This document shows positions 40,786-48,915 of a stretch of DNA of 64,000 nt, piece after piece. The notes beneath the pieces were generated by a model. That model searched no databases, had not been told where the DNA came from, and saw nothing but the letters and a program-made list of their open reading frames with translations. Source of the stretch: Paenibacillus profundus. GTDB lineage: Bacteria; Bacillota; Bacilli; Paenibacillales; Paenibacillaceae. The first letter of the stretch is position 1. Each line of letters opens with the position of its first letter. The stretch covers positions 62,001 through 126,000 of the forward strand of contig NZ_JAJNBZ010000006.1 in NCBI RefSeq assembly GCF_021369635.1, read 5' to 3'. The position numbers and the translations under genes were made by a program.

Positions 40786-40818
40786 GTATAACACCTCAAC
40801 CTGCGTAAAAGGGACACT
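40786..40818 (-). promoter_or_regulatory. ECF-type promoter of the secreted DUF4367-like gene
   Basis: On the minus strand AGTGTCCCTTTT is followed after 12 nt by GTGTTATAC. Both blocks and the spacing are identical to those upstream of the sigma gene at 42608-42640. The predicted leader is about 55 nt. Confidence 0.75.
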
Positions 40819-40844
40819 CTTGAGCTTCTTGGCAAAACGAAGAA

Positions 40845-40870
40845 ACCCCGGATCGATTTCGATCCGGGGT
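40845..40870 (-). terminator. Terminator after the anti-sigma region
   Basis: ACCCCGGATCG (40845-40855) and CGATCCGGGGT (40860-40870) form a perfect 11-bp stem with a 4-nt loop; TTCTTCG follows on the minus strand. Confidence 0.75.
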
Positions 40871-41031
40871 CTGTGCTAAATGAAACAACTTGTTGGCACT
40901 TATGTTCCACATATTCAACTATTCTGCCATCTTTATGGCGCGGATTCGGATGAATTGGAGCGCAGTTCCATATGTGCTGCATCAGGTTCTCTGCCAATTC
41001 GAGCAGATCCCGCTTCGTAAATGAGTTGTGA

Positions 41032-42039
41032 TTACTTCGCAATCATGCTCTTCACTATACGAATGAATTCAGATTTGGACAGTTCACTCTCTGAATTGTC
41101 AAATATCGAATAATACACCTCTGCCTGCACGTCGAGCCATTCTAGTTTGTGCTTGTACCGGACACTTCCCGCAGCATCCGCTGACGGCTCCATATAAATC
41201 ATGTCCTGGCCGCTTACCGTCAGCTTCTCCGCTGTGACGCCATTGGGATGCATCGTCTTTACCGGGGAGTTTGAGTTTTTCCGCTCGTACGCATTCATGA
41301 TAAGCGTATCCGTTCCATTCGTATAGCGCACAGTCGCGCTGCCCGCTTTATTCCATATTAACGGCTTGATAAATAATTTGGCCCCGCTGGCCGTGGTTTC
41401 AGCTTCACGTATAAATTCAGGCTCCAGCTTTTTAAGATGAGCCCAGCTCGCCTCCCCTTCCGTTGCGCTAGGAAATACGTTGCCTGACTCAAATGCGAAC
41501 CCTTCTGGCAAGTATTTCGGTTCCATAAACTGCGGACCTGACATTTTCTCAAGCTGATTCGCGAATGCCGCATAGCTGGCATGCACAATCGGTTTGAATT
41601 CGGTCTTTACCTTATTCGCAGTATCGTAGGCATTAATCGTTTTGTCATGGACGTAATATGCGACCAGTTCCCCCGGCTTTAGCTGTTCCTGCACGCGTTC
41701 CGTATACGCGGAAAGCAGTTCTCTCCATTTCTTTGTGTGCGGCGCATACGGATCCTCCCTAATTTCCTTCGTTTCCACGATAATCTCGCCTTTTTGATTC
41801 ATAATTTGAACATACCGGGAAGCTGCATATCCTGTAATTGAAGTAAGCGCGATAATAATACAGATGATGACGACGACTGCCTTTTTCCGATATCGAACCG
41901 GTCTTTTTCCATTACGCAGCTCATGAAGGGCATGTATCCGTTCCATGACACGTTGGCTTACATCGCTACTCTCTTGTCCATCGTCAATTAGATAATCTTT
42001 TATCTTCACATCTTCAAGAGTTTGTCTGGATTTACGCAT
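41032..42039 (-). CDS. Anti-sigma factor, membrane-spanning with DUF4367-like outer domain
   Basis: A 335-residue single-pass membrane protein. Residues 1-50 are cytoplasmic and carry the presumed sigma-binding part (SQRVMERIHALHELRNGKRP), followed by one transmembrane helix at about 54-70 (AVVVIICIIIALTSITGYA). The rest is extracytoplasmic with EPKYLPEGFAFESG, MIYMEPSADAAG and a C-terminal LSKSEFIRIVKSMIAK. The gene overlaps the 3' end of the sigma gene by 34 bp and has its own GGGAGGTGAACGAGAC before the ATG, a strongly coupled pair. It should hold the sigma factor until an envelope signal is sensed. Confidence 0.8.
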   Translation of the reverse strand: MRKSRQTLEDVKIKDYLIDDGQESSDVSQRVMERIHALHELRNGKRPVRYRKKAVVVIICIIIALTSITGYAASRYVQIMNQKGEIIVETKEIREDPYAPHTKKWRELLSAYTERVQEQLKPGELVAYYVHDKTINAYDTANKVKTEFKPIVHASYAAFANQLEKMSGPQFMEPKYLPEGFAFESGNVFPSATEGEASWAHLKKLEPEFIREAETTASGAKLFIKPLIWNKAGSATVRYTNGTDTLIMNAYERKNSNSPVKTMHPNGVTAEKLTVSGQDMIYMEPSADAAGSVRYKHKLEWLDVQAEVYYSIFDNSESELSKSEFIRIVKSMIAK

Positions 42040-42581
42040 GTCTCGTTCACCTCCCTGTCTTCCATCAGCTTCTTCAATTTCAGCTTGACCCGGCCGTATT
42101 TCTTCTTTGCCGCTTCCGCGCCTTTTCCCAAAATCTCTCCAATTTCAGCAAATGATTTCTCCTCAAACACCCTCAGAACAAGCAAACTGCGCTCTTCTGC
42201 GGACAAGCTCGCCAAAGCCGAAGCCAGCGGTTCTCCGAACAGCGTGTTCGTCAATGTCTGTTCGGCGCTCTCTGCAATTGTATCCTGCTTGAACCACCAC
42301 TTGAATTTATGTTGATTGCCGCGTTTGCGAATTAGGTTTAGACAATGGTGATACGCGATTTTGTACAGCCAAGAGGAAAAATTCACGGTTGGTTTATAAA
42401 GTTCTATTTTTTCGTATGCCTTTACCAGAATGTCCTGAACTGCATCTTCTGCCTCATGCTTGCTTCCGAGCAAGCGGCTGCAATATCGGTATATCGGCTC
42501 CTGATATGTCTTAACGATATGCACATATTCATCGATTTCGCCCGCTTTCACCTTCATAACCCACTCTTCGACGGAGTCCAT
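42006..42581 (-). CDS. ECF RNA polymerase sigma factor
   Basis: A 191-residue sigma-70 family protein with region 2 (IYRYCSRLLGSKHEAEDAVQ then DILVKAYEKIELY, residues 30-62) and region 4 (LSAEERSLLVLRVFEEKSFA then EIGEILGKGAEAAKKKYGR, about 127-165). Regions 1 and 3 are absent, as in ECF factors. AAAGGAGGGG lies before the ATG. The gene overlaps the anti-sigma gene, and its promoter has the same two sequence blocks as that of the secreted DUF4367-like gene, so it probably activates itself and that gene. Confidence 0.9.
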   Translation of the reverse strand: MDSVEEWVMKVKAGEIDEYVHIVKTYQEPIYRYCSRLLGSKHEAEDAVQDILVKAYEKIELYKPTVNFSSWLYKIAYHHCLNLIRKRGNQHKFKWWFKQDTIAESAEQTLTNTLFGEPLASALASLSAEERSLLVLRVFEEKSFAEIGEILGKGAEAAKKKYGRVKLKLKKLMEDREVNETCVNPDKLLKM

Positions 42582-42607
42582 TGATTTGCCCCTCCTTTCT
42601 AACTATT

Positions 42608-42640
42608 GTATAACACTTGAACGGCAGCAAAAGGGACACT
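42608..42640 (-). promoter_or_regulatory. ECF-type autoregulatory promoter of the sigma operon
   Basis: On the minus strand AGTGTCCCTTTT (42640-42629), 12 nt, then GTGTTATAC (42616-42608). It is identical in both blocks and spacing to the site at 40786-40818 and lies 27 nt upstream of the sigma start codon. Confidence 0.8.
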
Positions 42641-42711
42641 ATATAGATGCCGGATTTCAGGATATCGGCAGAATGTTTGTCTGGCGCAAATCGTTGCATA
42701 TGTAAATTTGC

Positions 42712-43239
42712 TTATACTCGGCTTGGTGAAAGTGATGCTGGTAGTGATAAAGCAGTTGAAATGAACATTGAGGAAGTTGACAGAAGGACGGGGATTATAT
42801 TGCCAGCTTGCACGACCTTCTTGTCCTCATAATGAGTCTCGTCAAATACGCCAAGAAACTCTCTTTGTTCCCGCGTCAATCCAACCGTATAATTCTTTCC
42901 CGTTAATATTCCTGACCTCGCCAATAGATACAGGGCGCTAGATATCGCAGCTATGAGATGACCCTGATCGTAAAAGCGACGTATCATTACAAACAGTTCC
43001 TCCGCCTCTGTCATATGCCGAAAGTCCATGCACCCGGGGATGATGAGACTATCATATTGATTCGTATCGAAGTCCGCAATAATAGCGTCTGGAACACAGC
43101 GTAAACCGGATTCCCCCATCACGACTGTATCATTCAAACCGATGAAGTGCTTTTCCTTGTTGGATTGCATCAACACAGAAAGCGTAATGCTGATTTCGTA
43201 TTCGCTGAAATCCGGGTACAACAAAATCGCTGATTTCAC
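42712..43239 (-). CDS. DJ-1/PfpI-like protein with altered C-terminus
   Basis: A 175-residue protein of the DJ-1/PfpI fold: AILLYPDFSEYEISITLSVL at the start, YDSLIIPGCMDFRHM in the middle, and the nucleophile-elbow region LIAAISSALYLLARSGILTG. The usual nucleophilic Cys in this elbow is replaced by Ser. After VVQAGNII the sequence no longer follows the family (which continues like TARGxAFxEFG) but reads PVLLSTSSMFISTALSLP and ends. A deletion or recombination has probably replaced the last 20 residues. GTG start behind AGAAGGGATGATAGA. Likely inactive or specialised. Confidence 0.7.
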   Translation of the reverse strand: MKSAILLYPDFSEYEISITLSVLMQSNKEKHFIGLNDTVVMGESGLRCVPDAIIADFDTNQYDSLIIPGCMDFRHMTEAEELFVMIRRFYDQGHLIAAISSALYLLARSGILTGKNYTVGLTREQREFLGVFDETHYEDKKVVQAGNIIPVLLSTSSMFISTALSLPASLSPSRV

Positions 43240-43437
43240 TCTATCATCCCTTCTATTTCTCTAAGATAATATTAATGCAGGATGCTAATTGTTTTTAAAA
43301 TCAATTGTAGATGGGACCACCCCTATTTTCATAGATTCAGTTGCATGTTCTTCGGCTTTCTTTTTGCACAAATCAAAATAAAGGCGTTGAATTTGTCCAT
43401 TGAGTAACCTTCAACAATCATATATTATAGTTTTGTC

Positions 43438-43456
43438 GATAATGAGAATCATTATC
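43438..43456. promoter_or_regulatory. Fur box
   Basis: GATAATGAGAATCATTATC matches the classical 19-bp Fur consensus at 18 of 19 positions. It lies 35 bp upstream of the siderophore-receptor lipoprotein gene. Confidence 0.9.
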
Positions 43457-43491
43457 TATTAAATGTATATCGCTAATGGAGGACGGAACTC

Positions 43492-44511
43492 ATGAAACAG
43501 GCCAGAAAAGCCATCATTGCTCTATGCACGGTCGCATTAATGGGGGCATTATTAGCAGCGTGCGGCAGCACCTCAACTGAACCAAGCAGCAAGTCGGAGG
43601 CAAAAAGCGAACAAGCCGCTTCGAACGGCACTTCCCCTGCTTCGCAACAAGCGGCGGATGGTGACAAGCAATCCGCGTTAGACACACGCAAATATACAGA
43701 CTATAAAGGTCATGAAGTGGACATTCCCGTTTCGCCGCAGCAGGTTATCTTTTGGGGAGAAACGATCGGCGATTTACTGCCGCTTGGCGTCACTGCCGTA
43801 GGCGGAGCTGCGAATTGGATTAAAGGCCATGTATATGAAGATCAGATGAAAAATGTCGAAGATCTCGGCTTTCCGATCAATCTGGAAAAAACATTAGAGG
43901 TGCATCCTGACTTGATTATTATGGGAAATGTGGATGAGAAGGAGTACGAACAGCTCTCCAAAATCGCTCCTACGTTAATGTTCAACACGTTCGATCCATT
44001 AGAGACACGATTGTCTAGGCTGGGAGATATACTTGGCAAAAAACAGGAAGCGGAACAATGGCTCGCCAATTATAACGCCAAAGCCGAATCGATGTGGAAA
44101 GAACTCCAAGCTGCCGGGGTAATGCCGGGTGAAACAGCTACCGTTCTTACTTATTATCCCGGTGACCGGTTGTTCGTGATGGCAGCTACGGGACTGTCAC
44201 AGGTGCTGTATCATCCGAACGGCTTCAAGCCTGCAGCCACCATTCAGGAACTGCTGGACACCAATACAGGATTCAAGCAAATCTCCATGGAGCTGTTACC
44301 GGAATTTGCCGGAGACCGCATCTTTATTTTGAATCCCGTGGAGGAAGAGCCCCAACGCTCGACCGAAGAATTGATGAAGAACAAGATCTGGCTTGATCTC
44401 CCTGCTGTGAAGCAAGGGCACGTCTACTCCATTGACATTCTCAAATCGAGCAGCGACGCGACCACAAGGGAGCGGCTGCTGGAGGATCTGCCGAAGATGC
44501 TGAAGAAGTAG
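43492..44511 (+). CDS. Ferric-siderophore-binding lipoprotein
   Basis: A 339-residue exported lipoprotein. The lipobox is LLAAC with the lipidated Cys24; a Ser/Ala/Gln-rich linker reaches to about residue 60 and a FecB/FhuD-like class III binding fold follows (GHEVDIPVSPQQVIFWGETI; DLIIMGNVDEKEYEQLSKIA; LPAVKQGHVYSID). It should present a ferric siderophore to a FecCD-type permease such as the one in this window. It is controlled by a Fur box and ended by a terminator. The binding domain is strikingly similar to the C-terminal half of the next gene's product, so both probably bind the same ligand. Confidence 0.9.
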   Translation: MKQARKAIIALCTVALMGALLAACGSTSTEPSSKSEAKSEQAASNGTSPASQQAADGDKQSALDTRKYTDYKGHEVDIPVSPQQVIFWGETIGDLLPLGVTAVGGAANWIKGHVYEDQMKNVEDLGFPINLEKTLEVHPDLIIMGNVDEKEYEQLSKIAPTLMFNTFDPLETRLSRLGDILGKKQEAEQWLANYNAKAESMWKELQAAGVMPGETATVLTYYPGDRLFVMAATGLSQVLYHPNGFKPAATIQELLDTNTGFKQISMELLPEFAGDRIFILNPVEEEPQRSTEELMKNKIWLDLPAVKQGHVYSIDILKSSSDATTRERLLEDLPKMLKK

Positions 44512-44543
44512 GGCTTGCTTCCCGCCCACGGAATAGAACTTTC

Positions 44544-44585
44544 AAGAAGCTTTCAACTTTAGTTGAAAAGCTTCTTTGATTTTAA
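44544..44585 (+). terminator. Terminator after the lipoprotein gene
   Basis: AAGAAGCTTTCAACT and AGTTGAAAAGCTTCTT pair with one bulged base and a TT loop; TTGATTTTAA follows. Confidence 0.85.
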
Positions 44586-44600
44586 TACAATATCATTAAT

Positions 44601-44615
44601 TGATAATGATTCTCA
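44601..44615. promoter_or_regulatory. Fur box
   Basis: TGATAATGATTCTCA matches the 7-1-7 form of the Fur motif at 13 of 14 symmetric positions. It precedes the AraC-type regulator gene. Confidence 0.8.
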
Positions 44616-44677
44616 CCATTGAAAGGAGATGATCTAAGATCGCTAACCGTCAACCGGCATCCGCCCCGCTCCGCTCC

Positions 44678-46303
44678 TTGCTGTTTCATTTGGCGGACAT
44701 CCAATTCATCATCCGTCCTAGTGCGGGTAAATCCGAAAGCATAACGACTGAGCATCATACGATTTTGGTGTTCACCAATGGTACCGGCTGTTTACATATA
44801 GACAACAATCATTTCCGCTTTTCACCCGAAAAAAGCTATCTCGTTCCGCCCGGGGCATCCCTGCAGATCGAAAGCGGATGCGACAGCACGCTCAGCTACT
44901 ATCAAGTGAAGTTCACCGTCATCCAAGTCGGGAAGCAGAAGCATAAGACATATATGGAAGACCTTTTGCCCGGTCGGCGTGAAATAACTGCATACCCCTT
45001 CTCCCGCCTGATGCATCTTATAGAGGAGCTATATAGTGAGAAGCATGGCAGATGCGAGCTCGAATGGTATAAGCAGCATATGCGTTTTCAGGAGTTGATG
45101 GGGTTTGTGTTCGAACATAACCTGCATTCGGAGCATTTGTTCAATCCGACGCAATCGGTGGAGAGCACCATCCAATACATGCAGAACAATTTCATGAAGA
45201 ACATCACCGTCAAGCAGCTTGCCCAGCTAGCCAATGTACCTTATTGGCGCTTCACTCCGATCTTTCAAGAATTGACGGGTAAAAAACCACTCGACTATTT
45301 AACGGAATTACGCATTAAGCGCTCCAAAGAATTGCTGCTCAGCTCGAACGAGCCCTTGCGGGAGATCGCTCATCGGGTCGGTTTTACAGATGAATATTAT
45401 TTCAACCGCCGTTTCCGGCAGACGACGGGCATTACGCCCAAGCAATACGCCCGGTTCATGCGCGGCAGAACCCGAGTCACAGACTGGACAGGCCACGAGG
45501 TGGAGATCCCTGCCCTGCCCAAGCGCGTCATTTATCATGGCGAAACGTTCGGTGACCTGCTCGCACTTGGCGTGGAAGCGATCGGGGGAGCGTTTACCTG
45601 GATGCATGGCACGGTGTATGAAGACCAAGTGCACAATGTGCAAGATGTCGGCTTCCCCATCGATTCAGAAAAGTCATTTACGCTTGAACCCGATTTAATA
45701 ATCGTTGCGGACACGGACGAAATGAAATACGACAAAATCGCTCGAATTGCGCCTACCGTCACGTTCGATTCATTCGCGCCGCTCGACCAACGCCTGCTTA
45801 CGCTCGGCAATTTGCTTGGCAGACAACGCGAGGCCAAGCAATGGTTGGACATGTACAATGCCCAAGCAAGTGCCATGTGGCAACAGCTGCGGGCCGACAT
45901 TTATCCGGGTGAGACGGCAACGGTCTTTATATACGAGCATGGCCATCGCTTGTTTGTCATGGGAACCGCCGGACTATCTTCGGCACTATATCATCCTCTC
46001 GGCTTCAAGCCAGGAGACAAAATCCAGAAAATATTGGATGCGAGTCATGGGTTTATGGAAATTTCACCTGAACGGTTGTCTGCGTATGCCGGAGACCGGA
46101 TTTTCATGCTGCTCTCCGACGATCCAGCATCCAGGCAGGCGGCGAAGAATATGATGGACAGTTCCCTCTGGCACGGCCTGCCTGCAGTCCGGAACGGTCA
46201 CGCGTATGTGTTGAATGCGGCGAAATGGAACTCGGGCGATGCCTTGACAAGAGAGAGGCTGCTTGATATGCTGCCCCGCCTGCTGCGGAACAGCAGTGCA
46301 TAG
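44678..46303 (+). CDS. AraC regulator fused to a siderophore-binding domain (Btr/YbbB-like)
   Basis: A 541-residue cytoplasmic regulator in three parts: an N-terminal cupin-like part (TILVFTNGTGCLHIDNNHF), a double AraC helix-turn-helix (NITVKQLAQLANVPYWRFTP and LREIAHRVGFTDEYYFNRRF then ITPKQYAR), and a C-terminal FecB-like domain from about residue 265 (GHEVEIPALPKRVIYHGETF). The plan is that of Bacillus Btr, which activates uptake genes when its C-terminal domain binds the siderophore. Coordinates start at the first canonical codon (TTG). The sequence upstream stays open for 15 codons, and a near-perfect AAGGAGATGATC stands 4 nt before an in-frame ATC at 44639, so an unusual start there, adding IANRQPASAPLRS, is possible. 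Confidence 0.9.
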   Translation: MLFHLADIQFIIRPSAGKSESITTEHHTILVFTNGTGCLHIDNNHFRFSPEKSYLVPPGASLQIESGCDSTLSYYQVKFTVIQVGKQKHKTYMEDLLPGRREITAYPFSRLMHLIEELYSEKHGRCELEWYKQHMRFQELMGFVFEHNLHSEHLFNPTQSVESTIQYMQNNFMKNITVKQLAQLANVPYWRFTPIFQELTGKKPLDYLTELRIKRSKELLLSSNEPLREIAHRVGFTDEYYFNRRFRQTTGITPKQYARFMRGRTRVTDWTGHEVEIPALPKRVIYHGETFGDLLALGVEAIGGAFTWMHGTVYEDQVHNVQDVGFPIDSEKSFTLEPDLIIVADTDEMKYDKIARIAPTVTFDSFAPLDQRLLTLGNLLGRQREAKQWLDMYNAQASAMWQQLRADIYPGETATVFIYEHGHRLFVMGTAGLSSALYHPLGFKPGDKIQKILDASHGFMEISPERLSAYAGDRIFMLLSDDPASRQAAKNMMDSSLWHGLPAVRNGHAYVLNAAKWNSGDALTRERLLDMLPRLLRNSSA

Positions 46304-46393
46304 GGTGCTGCCAATTAATTCAGACCTGATGAATATCATCGAGTATATCGGATGATAGCTAGTCCAGCTTAGAAAGCTGCGCCAAGCAAACAC

Positions 46394-46442
46394 GATGCCC
46401 CAAAAGAAAAAGGCCTGCTGCCTTTTCTTTTGGGGCATCATT
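46394..46442. terminator. Strong bidirectional terminator
   Basis: GATGCCCCAAAAGAAAAAGGC and its complement pair over 20 bp with one bulged A around a short loop, between convergent genes. Quoted arm begins GATGCCCCAAAAG. Confidence 0.85.
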
Positions 46443-46451
46443 TTGGATGGC

Positions 46452-46895
46452 TTATGCTCGATCCACACGAGCTGCGGGATAATGCTTACGCCGTTGCACC
46501 GCGTTATCTGAGTCCAATTCGCATATCACGTGATGAAGCAATTCATACAGCAGCTGAAATTCCTGCACGGATTCGTTGGTAAAATAACGTTGCGCCCATT
46601 TCTGTCTCTCATCCCGCGCGGAGGATGCCAATTTGGTCCCGGTCATCGTGAGCTTTACCGCAATCTCACTGTCTGGAACCCGCTGAATCAATCCGCTAAT
46701 GATCAGCCCATGAAGCGCTTCTTCAACCGATGCTTGGGACAGAGATAGACGATTGGCCAGATCAGCTACGAAGATCGTTCCCTGCTCCTCGATCAGCTCC
46801 AGCAGCACATATTTCGTTCCGAACGTTTTGCAGTTCATATACCTGTGCCACTTCCGGATAATTTGCCTAATCGCGAACAGCGATTGTGCATCCAT
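46452..46895 (-). CDS. MarR-like winged-helix protein
   Basis: A 147-residue protein with a winged helix (GTIFVADLANRLSLSQASVE then EALHGLIISGLIQRVPDSEI) and a helical C-terminus, of MarR type but without the usual DxRxxR wing. It is the last gene of the leftward iron-uptake operon, 20 bp after the ATPase gene. It may tune the operon or sense iron or siderophore, but this is not shown. GAAGGGAGGGATAAGAC precedes the ATG. Confidence 0.6.
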   Translation of the reverse strand: MDAQSLFAIRQIIRKWHRYMNCKTFGTKYVLLELIEEQGTIFVADLANRLSLSQASVEEALHGLIISGLIQRVPDSEIAVKLTMTGTKLASSARDERQKWAQRYFTNESVQEFQLLYELLHHVICELDSDNAVQRRKHYPAARVDRA

Positions 46896-46915
46896 GTCTT
46901 ATCCCTCCCTTCACA

Positions 46916-47731
46916 TCAGGCGCCCGCGGCAGCAAGCGATGCCAATTCGTATGGCAAGCACAGCGGCACTCCGGTTCGCGGATCGGGCACAATGTCCGCT
47001 TCGATGGTGAACACCTCGCGCAGCACACTTCTGGTCATCACTTCCGCAGGCGTTCCTTCCCTGATGACGGTGCCTGACTTAATCGCAACCATGTGCTGCG
47101 CATAGCGTGAAGCATGGTTCAGATCGTGCACGACCATCACTACGGTGCGGCCTTCCTCTTCGTTCAGCTTCTGCAGCAAATGCAGCACCTCGAGCTGGTG
47201 AGCCATATCCAAGAAGGTCGTAGGCTCATCTAGAAATAAAATATCCGTCTGCTGAGCAAGCGCCATGGCAATCCACGCCCGCTGCCTTTGTCCGCCGGAC
47301 AACTGATCGACCGCCCGGTCTTGGAATTCCACCATGCCTGTCACTTCAATCGCCCAGCGGACAATGTTCTTGTCGTCTGCCGTCATCGTTCCGAACCCTT
47401 TTTGATGCGGAAAGCGGCCATAAGCAACCAGCTCCGACACGGTAAGTCCGTCAGGCGCGGTCGGGTTTTGCGGCAGGATAGCCAACTGCTTGGCTACTTC
47501 TTTCGTGGATTTGGTGTGGATGGACTCTCCATCGAGCAGTACGCCGCCCGCTTTCGGGCGCATTATGCGCGCCATCGTTTTCAGAATCGTCGATTTCCCC
47601 GAGCCGTTTGCGCCAACAAGTGCCGTAATCTTCCCGTGCGGGACCGACAAATTCAGGTTACTCACAATTTCTGTTTCCCCATAGGCAATATCAAGCTCCG
47701 ACGTATGCAGCCGTTCTTTTGTGGTTTGCAT
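46916..47731 (-). CDS. FecE-type ferric siderophore ABC ATPase
   Basis: A 271-residue ATPase of the iron-chelate uptake family. Walker [10 protein letters not shown] (residues 40-48), Q-loop AILPQNP, signature [17 protein letters not shown], Walker [14 protein letters not shown] and the switch His in [14 protein letters not shown] are all present. It powers the FecCD permease pair encoded upstream in the same leftward operon. AAGGAAGGAGCAGTGCC lies before the ATG. Confidence 0.93.
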   Translation of the reverse strand: MQTTKERLHTSELDIAYGETEIVSNLNLSVPHGKITALVGANGSGKSTILKTMARIMRPKAGGVLLDGESIHTKSTKEVAKQLAILPQNPTAPDGLTVSELVAYGRFPHQKGFGTMTADDKNIVRWAIEVTGMVEFQDRAVDQLSGGQRQRAWIAMALAQQTDILFLDEPTTFLDMAHQLEVLHLLQKLNEEEGRTVVMVVHDLNHASRYAQHMVAIKSGTVIREGTPAEVMTRSVLREVFTIEADIVPDPRTGVPLCLPYELASLAAAGA

Positions 47732-47762
47732 GGCACTGCTCCTTCCTTATTATCTGTCGGCG

Positions 47763-48818
47763 TTATCTGCCGGCACGGTAATCGTCGTCATCCAAGCCGA
47801 GCTGTTTGTTTTTTTCTTTAAATCGAATATTATGCGAGGATACATACGCCACCTTAGGCGCTTCCGGATCCAGATATAGCTTGGCGCTGTTGAGCGCTAG
47901 CGCGCCATCTGTAAACGCGCCTGCGATCAAGCGGACCTTGCTGTCATAAGTAACGAAGTCTCCCGCGGCGAAGACACCTGGAATGTTCGTTGCCAGCTTT
48001 CCGTCCACCACCGCTACATCGTCCTTCATCTCCAGACCCCATTCGGCAAGCGGGCCGTAATCACATCTCAAACCATGATTGACGATAACCGCGTCAACCT
48101 CGAAGCGTTCCGTTTCTCCCGTCTCGACGTTAGAAATGGTAACCTCCTCAATCGTATCCCCATTGTTGCTGTGAAGTTGATTGACAGCGTACAGCGTCCG
48201 CACGTCCACAGACGATTCCATCATCTTCACGACATTCTTCTCGTGTCCGCCAAATTGATCGCGGCGATGCACGACCATCACTTGCGAGGCAATCGGCTCC
48301 AGCTCGTTCGCCCAATCCACCGCCGAGTTGCCGCCGCCGGAGATGAGTACCCGCTTGCCCCGGAATACCTCCAGCTCCTGCACGGTGTAGTGCAGATTCG
48401 TTACTTCGTAGCGATCGGCTCCTTCGATCTCCAACTTCTGCATCGTAAGAATGCCGTACCCTATGGCTAAAATGATCGTGCGCGTATGATGCCGCTCACC
48501 CGTCGCCGCGGTCAACATAAACGTTCCATCCTCGAGCCGCTCCATCTCCGTAATCTGTTGGCCCAGCACAATGGTCGGGTCGAACGTTTTCGCCTGCTGC
48601 TCCAACTGGGCGATTAGATTTTCACATAATATCGGCGTCACTCCGCCGACATCCCAAATCATCTTTTCAGGGTAAATCAGCATGCGTCCGCCGAGCTCCG
48701 TCTTCGCCTCAATCAGCTTTGTCTTCAAATCGCGCATGCCGCTATAGAACGCGGTGTACATCCCTGCAGGTCCCCCGCCGATAATCGTCGCATCATAGAG
48801 TTCCAGTTGTTCGGTCAT
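47763..48818 (-). CDS. Ferredoxin/flavodoxin-NADP reductase-like flavoprotein (YumC/YcgT type)
   Basis: A 351-residue thioredoxin-reductase-fold flavoprotein without the CxxC redox pair. [18 protein letters not shown] at the N-terminus binds [20 protein letters not shown] (about 157-173) binds NAD(P)H, and [11 protein letters not shown] closes the FAD site. This fits type-2 ferredoxin-NADP reductases. Inside a siderophore uptake operon the likely job is supplying electrons to release iron from the imported chelate. GGAGGCAAGACC precedes the ATG. Confidence 0.88.
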   Translation of the reverse strand: MTEQLELYDATIIGGGPAGMYTAFYSGMRDLKTKLIEAKTELGGRMLIYPEKMIWDVGGVTPILCENLIAQLEQQAKTFDPTIVLGQQITEMERLEDGTFMLTAATGERHHTRTIILAIGYGILTMQKLEIEGADRYEVTNLHYTVQELEVFRGKRVLISGGGNSAVDWANELEPIASQVMVVHRRDQFGGHEKNVVKMMESSVDVRTLYAVNQLHSNNGDTIEEVTISNVETGETERFEVDAVIVNHGLRCDYGPLAEWGLEMKDDVAVVDGKLATNIPGVFAAGDFVTYDSKVRLIAGAFTDGALALNSAKLYLDPEAPKVAYVSSHNIRFKEKNKQLGLDDDDYRAGR

Positions 48819-48915
48819 GGTCTTGCCTCCAAGTCTCCGTTATTCTTGATCTAGTCGAAGCACGTTCTTCCTAACGAATTGCTTGTTATTCGCTTAATCA
48901 TGTGCAGCTGACACA

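Larger units (their letters stand above)
40782..41042 (-). pseudogene. Relic of a third DUF4367-type C-terminus (candidate)
   Basis: Directly behind the anti-sigma stop codon, another frame reads NHNSFTKRDLLELAENLMQH, matching the C-terminal helix motif of the two neighbouring proteins (compare LTKEDLIAIAESI). The frame then runs into the terminator hairpin and shows no further similarity. The piece has no start of its own and is probably what remains of a deleted third copy, or a by-product of duplication. Confidence 0.4.
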
